DNA of 64,000 nucleotides from NCBI RefSeq assembly GCF_004791025.1, contig NZ_SRUO01000004.1, positions 372,001-436,000 of the forward strand, given 5' to 3'. Shown here in pieces: positions 61,055 to 64,000 of the stretch. The notes below the pieces were generated by a model that was not told the origin of the DNA, ran no database searches, and saw only the letters and a program-made list of their open reading frames with translations. Each line of letters opens with the position of its first letter. Position 1 is the stretch's first letter. This stretch comes from Mesorhizobium sp. M4B.F.Ca.ET.203.01.1.1. GTDB lineage: Bacteria; Pseudomonadota; Alphaproteobacteria; Rhizobiales; Rhizobiaceae. A program made the translations under genes and the position numbers.

Positions 61055-63356
61055 CTTGGCGATGCGTCCCGGATCGCTGTCCAGATGCGCGCCGGCGTGG
61101 CCGGCATCTCGATATGCCTGATGCCGTGGGCGCGCCAGAGCGCGTCGGTCACCGCATTGAGCGCCGCCGGCGTGGCGCCGATCGTGCCGGCCTCTCCTGC
61201 CCCCTTGATGCCCAGCGCATTGGTGGTCGAAGGCACGTTGCGGGTCTCGAAATGGAAGAACGGAAAACTATCGGCGCGCGGCATGGCATAATCCATGAAG
61301 CTTGCCGTCAGGAGCTGGCCGTCCTCGCTATAGACGGTGTTCTCGGTCAGGGCCTGGCCGATGCCTGGACGACGCCGCCATGCACCTGGCCGGCAAGCAG
61401 GATCGGATTCACCGTGACGCCGAAATCGTCGACGATGGTGTAGCGCAGGATCTCGGTGGCGCCGGTGTCGGGATCGATCTCGACCTCGCAGATGTGGGTG
61501 CCGTTGGGATAGGTGCATTCGTCCTGGACGAATTCGCCGAAGCCCTTGAGGTCGTCCGCGGTTTTCGCCGCCCTGGCGACGCTGGCGAAATCGATTGTGC
61601 GATCGGTACCGACGATGCGGGCCACGCCGTCGGACAGTTCGATGTCACCGGCCGAGGCTTCGAGCTCGTCGGCCGCGATGCGCTTGATCTTGTTCGCCAG
61701 ATCCTCGCCAGCGCGGGACGCCGAAACACCGCCGAGCGGGATCGAGCGCGAGCCGCCGGTGCCGCCGCCATCCTTCAGATCGTCGGTGTCGCCCTGGCGG
61801 ACCTGAATGCGGTCAATCGGCAGGTCGAGCTTGTCCGACAGGAACTGCGCATAGGCGGTGGCATGGCCCTGGCCGTTGGTCTGCGTGCCGATCTTCAGCG
61901 TCACCGTGCCATCGCCGTTGAGCTCGACAAAAGTCGGCTCGGAGCCCGGGAAGGCGCAGGCCTCTATGTAAGTCGCCATGCCGATGCCGCGGATCCTTCC
62001 CGCCGCCTTCGACTGTTCGAGCCGCTGCGGAAACGCCTTCCACTCCGCCCGCTCGATGGCGCGGTCCATGTGGCCGGCGAACTCGCCGGTGTCGTAGAGG
62101 CGGCCGGTCTGGGTGCGATATGGGAACTGCTCGGGGCGGATGAAATTGCGGCGGCGGATATCCTCGACCGGCAGGCCCAGATCATGCGCGCAGGCATCGA
62201 CCAGCTTCTCCAGCAGCAGCGCCGCTTCCGGGCGGCCGGCGCCGCGATAGGCATCGACCGGACAGGTGTTGGTGTAGAGGCCGGTCACCGAGACGTCGAT
62301 CGCCCCTATGTCGTAGACGCCTGTCGACATGGTGACTCCGACATAGGGGATGAACGGACCATATTGCGAAACATATGCGCCGATATTGGCCAGCAGCTCG
62401 ACCTTCATGCCGAGGAAGCGGCCGCCCTTGTCGAGCGCCATCTCTGCCTTGACGACATTGTCGCGCCCCTGGGCGTCGGTGAGGAAATGCTCGGTGCGAT
62501 CGCCGGCCCATTTGACCGGCCGTCCGAGCCGTTTGGCGGCCTCCAGCACCAGCGGATACTCGCGATAGACGAAGGCCTTCGGGCCGAAGCCGCCGCCGAC
62601 GTCCGGCGTGATGATGCGCAGCTCGCTCTTCTTGATCTTGAACAGCTCGGCGATGATGTACTGCATCGAATGCACGCCCTGCGACCCGGTGGTCAGCACG
62701 AAGCGGCTTTCGGCCACGTTCCATTCGCCGATGGCCGAACGCGGCTCCATGTAGTTGCAGACCAGCCGGTTGTTGATGAATTCGATGCGGGTGATGTGGG
62801 CGGCCCTGGCGAAGGCAGCCGCGGTCTTCTGCTTGTCGCCAATATGGTAGGTGAAGGCGCGGTTGGAGCCGAGTTCCGGCCAGACCAGCGGCGTGCCTTC
62901 ATCCAGCGCCGTGGCGGTGCCGGAAGCGGCATCCTCGCTGTCATAGTCGACCTCGATCAGCTCGGCCGCGTCCTGCGCCAGCGCGCGGCTGTCGGCGACG
63001 ACGAAAGCCACCGCATCGCCGACATAGTTGACCCTGTCGCCGCACAGGATCGGGATGTCGCGGGTCGGCGCCCTGGTGCCGTCGGGCTGGCGCTGCATGA
63101 CGCCAGATTTGAGCTTGCCGAGATGGGCGATGTCCTTGCCGGTGAGCACAAGATGCACGCCCGGCGCCGCTGACGCCGCTTCGGTGGATGTGATGGTGAA
63201 GCCCGCCTTGGCGACAGGCGAGCGCAGCACATAGCCATGCAGCAGGCCGGCCGGCTTGATGTCATCGGTATAGCGGCCCTCGCCCTTGAGGAAGGCCTGG
63301 TCTTCGCGACGCAACACGGAGGCGCCCATGCCGAATTTCGGTGTGACGACGGTCAT
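61051..63356 (-). pseudogene. Form II CoxL-like molybdopterin-binding subunit, frameshifted near the 3' end
   Basis: Large subunit of a xanthine dehydrogenase/CO dehydrogenase-family molybdenum hydroxylase, starting MTVVTPKFGMGASVLRREDQAFLKGEGRYTDD at 63356. The active-site loop reads AYRGAGRPEAALLLE, the form II signature rather than the AYxCSFR of true CO dehydrogenase. The frame is open to 61347, but the protein text then fails. Missing one G at about 61364-61365 (CAGGGC to CAGGC) would join it to the normal C-terminus (GIGQALTENTVYSEDGQLLTASFMDYAMPRADSFPFF...), ending at 61051, total about 768 residues. Overlaps the EamA start. CoxS and CoxM genes are not in the window. Confidence 0.88.
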
Positions 63357-63512
63357 GGATGCCTCGCGATGACGGTGGGGGGATGGATGCCTGAAATAGG
63401 CATAGGCGCAGTTTTGTCGAGTGACCGTTTCGTGTAAAGAGCGCGAACCTCGATTTTTTTGGACCAGCGGGCCCGTTTGCCGCGCCGGGAACAGACAGGA
63501 AAACCCTTGGGA

Positions 63513-64000
63513 ATGCGCACCGATACCGGCCATGTCTTCAAGCTCGAAGACTATCGCCCCAGCGACTATCTCATTTTGCAGACCAGCCTTGTTTTCCGCC
63601 TTTCCCCCGAGGCCACCCGCGTCATCGCCACGCTCACCATCGAGCGCCGCGAAGGCGTTGCCGCATCGGCGCCGCTGGTGCTCGACGGCGACGGGCTGAC
63701 GCTGCTCGGTATTGCCATTGACGGCCGTGACCTCCAGCCGGTGGACTACGCGGCGACGCCGGACGAACTCGCCGTCCTGAAGCCGCCGGCCGCCTCCCGC
63801 TTCGAGCTGGTGCTGGAAACCGAAATCGCGCCGGCGCGCAATGAAGCGCTGATGGGGCTCTATCGCTCCAGCAATGTCTATTGCACGCAGTGCGAAGCCG
63901 AGGGTTTCCGGCGCATCACCTATTTCCTCGACCGGCCGGATATCCTCTCGATCTACACGGTGCGCATCGAGGCGCCGCACAACGAAGCGCCGCTGCTTTT
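63513..64000 (+). CDS. pepN: Aminopeptidase N, 5' part
   Basis: The N-terminal 162 codons of an M1 family aminopeptidase; the gene runs off the window. Starts at ATG 63513 (MRTDTGHVFKLEDYRPSDYLILQTSLVFRLSPEATRVIATLTIERRE; an in-frame TTG lies at 63507) and has the diagnostic LMGLYRSSNVYCTQCEAEGFRRITYFLDRPDILSIYTVRIEA segment. The GAMEN and HExxH motifs lie beyond the end. Cytoplasmic peptide hydrolysis. Confidence 0.93.
   Translation, partial: MRTDTGHVFKLEDYRPSDYLILQTSLVFRLSPEATRVIATLTIERREGVAASAPLVLDGDGLTLLGIAIDGRDLQPVDYAATPDELAVLKPPAASRFELVLETEIAPARNEALMGLYRSSNVYCTQCEAEGFRRITYFLDRPDILSIYTVRIEAPHNEAPLL

Noticed and set aside
61302..63173. 623-codon plus-strand frame antisense to the CoxL-like gene
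   Set aside because: Shadow of a recognised gene on the minus strand.

Overview
The window is GC-rich (roughly 63-65 % by eye) chromosomal DNA from an alphaproteobacterium of the order Hyphomicrobiales (Rhizobiales), most probably Mesorhizobium or a close relative. The basis is the core-gene order (slt-dapA-smpB; rpoZ-rsh-pyrE; acpS-lepB-rnc-era; recO), the Omp2-type porins, the DUF2062/acpS overlap and the general protein style. This is inference from gene content; no database search was run. The high GC content produces many long open frames antisense to real genes, and these were ignored.

Layout. 1-6.1 kb: a 5'-truncated AraC regulator, a methyltransferase gene broken by a 1-nt deletion, a PAS-PAS-GGDEF-EAL protein, and a fatty acid desaturase divergent from a LysR regulator with a perfect palindrome between them. 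6.1-9.2 kb: a small DUF3303-like gene, an array of 8-bp repeats in inverted arms, and a RimK-type ATP-grasp ligase paired with a GNAT-C39 peptidase fusion. 9.3-13.6 kb: an ECF sigma/anti-sigma pair and a giant DUF2339 membrane protein. 13.8-19.6 kb: Nudix, recO, a CPBP protease, then era-rnc-lepB-acpS-DUF2062 as one overlapping minus-strand run. 20.2-21.3 kb: a DUF417/MarR divergent pair with twin operators, seemingly inserted into that core block. 21.4-31.4 kb: VOC protein, pyrE, rsh, rpoZ, NYN-domain protein, family-5 UDG, GH25 lysozyme, smpB, dapA, and a soluble lytic transglycosylase.

31.5-41.7 kb is the most plastic part. It holds an alpha/beta hydrolase, a lone tyrosine recombinase, two divergent near-duplicate porins flanking tRNA-Ser(GCU), a chimeric relic joining the start of the downstream aminotransferase to a porin tail, a TPR-sulfotransferase of lower GC lying between the duplicated fragments, the aminotransferase itself, acylphosphatase, and the C-terminal remnant of an HlyD-type secretion adaptor.

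41.7-50.1 kb is a leucine/isovalerate catabolic locus (TetR regulator, isovaleryl-CoA dehydrogenase, methylcrotonyl-CoA carboxylase beta and alpha) with a macrodomain gene and a small exported protein between the carboxylase genes. It is followed convergently by a branched-chain amino-acid binding protein. An ETF-ubiquinone oxidoreductase, the electron acceptor route for acyl-CoA dehydrogenases, lies at 55.7-57.4 kb. 50.4-64 kb otherwise carries small exported proteins, AMP nucleosidase, an EEP-family phosphoesterase, a DUF922 protease-like protein, a family-4-like UDG, an XRE/MmyB regulator, an EamA exporter, a form II CoxL-like molybdopterin subunit broken by a second 1-nt deletion, and the start of aminopeptidase N at the window edge.

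No clearly new multi-gene defence or metabolic system was found. The strongest leads are the RimK-GNAT/C39 pair, the MarR protein with a C-terminal CX2CX4CX2C cluster beside DUF417, the SD-sequestering hairpin shared by both porins, the chimeric porin/aminotransferase relic flanking the sulfotransferase, the 8-bp inverted repeat array, and the triplicated tail of the ETF-QO gene.
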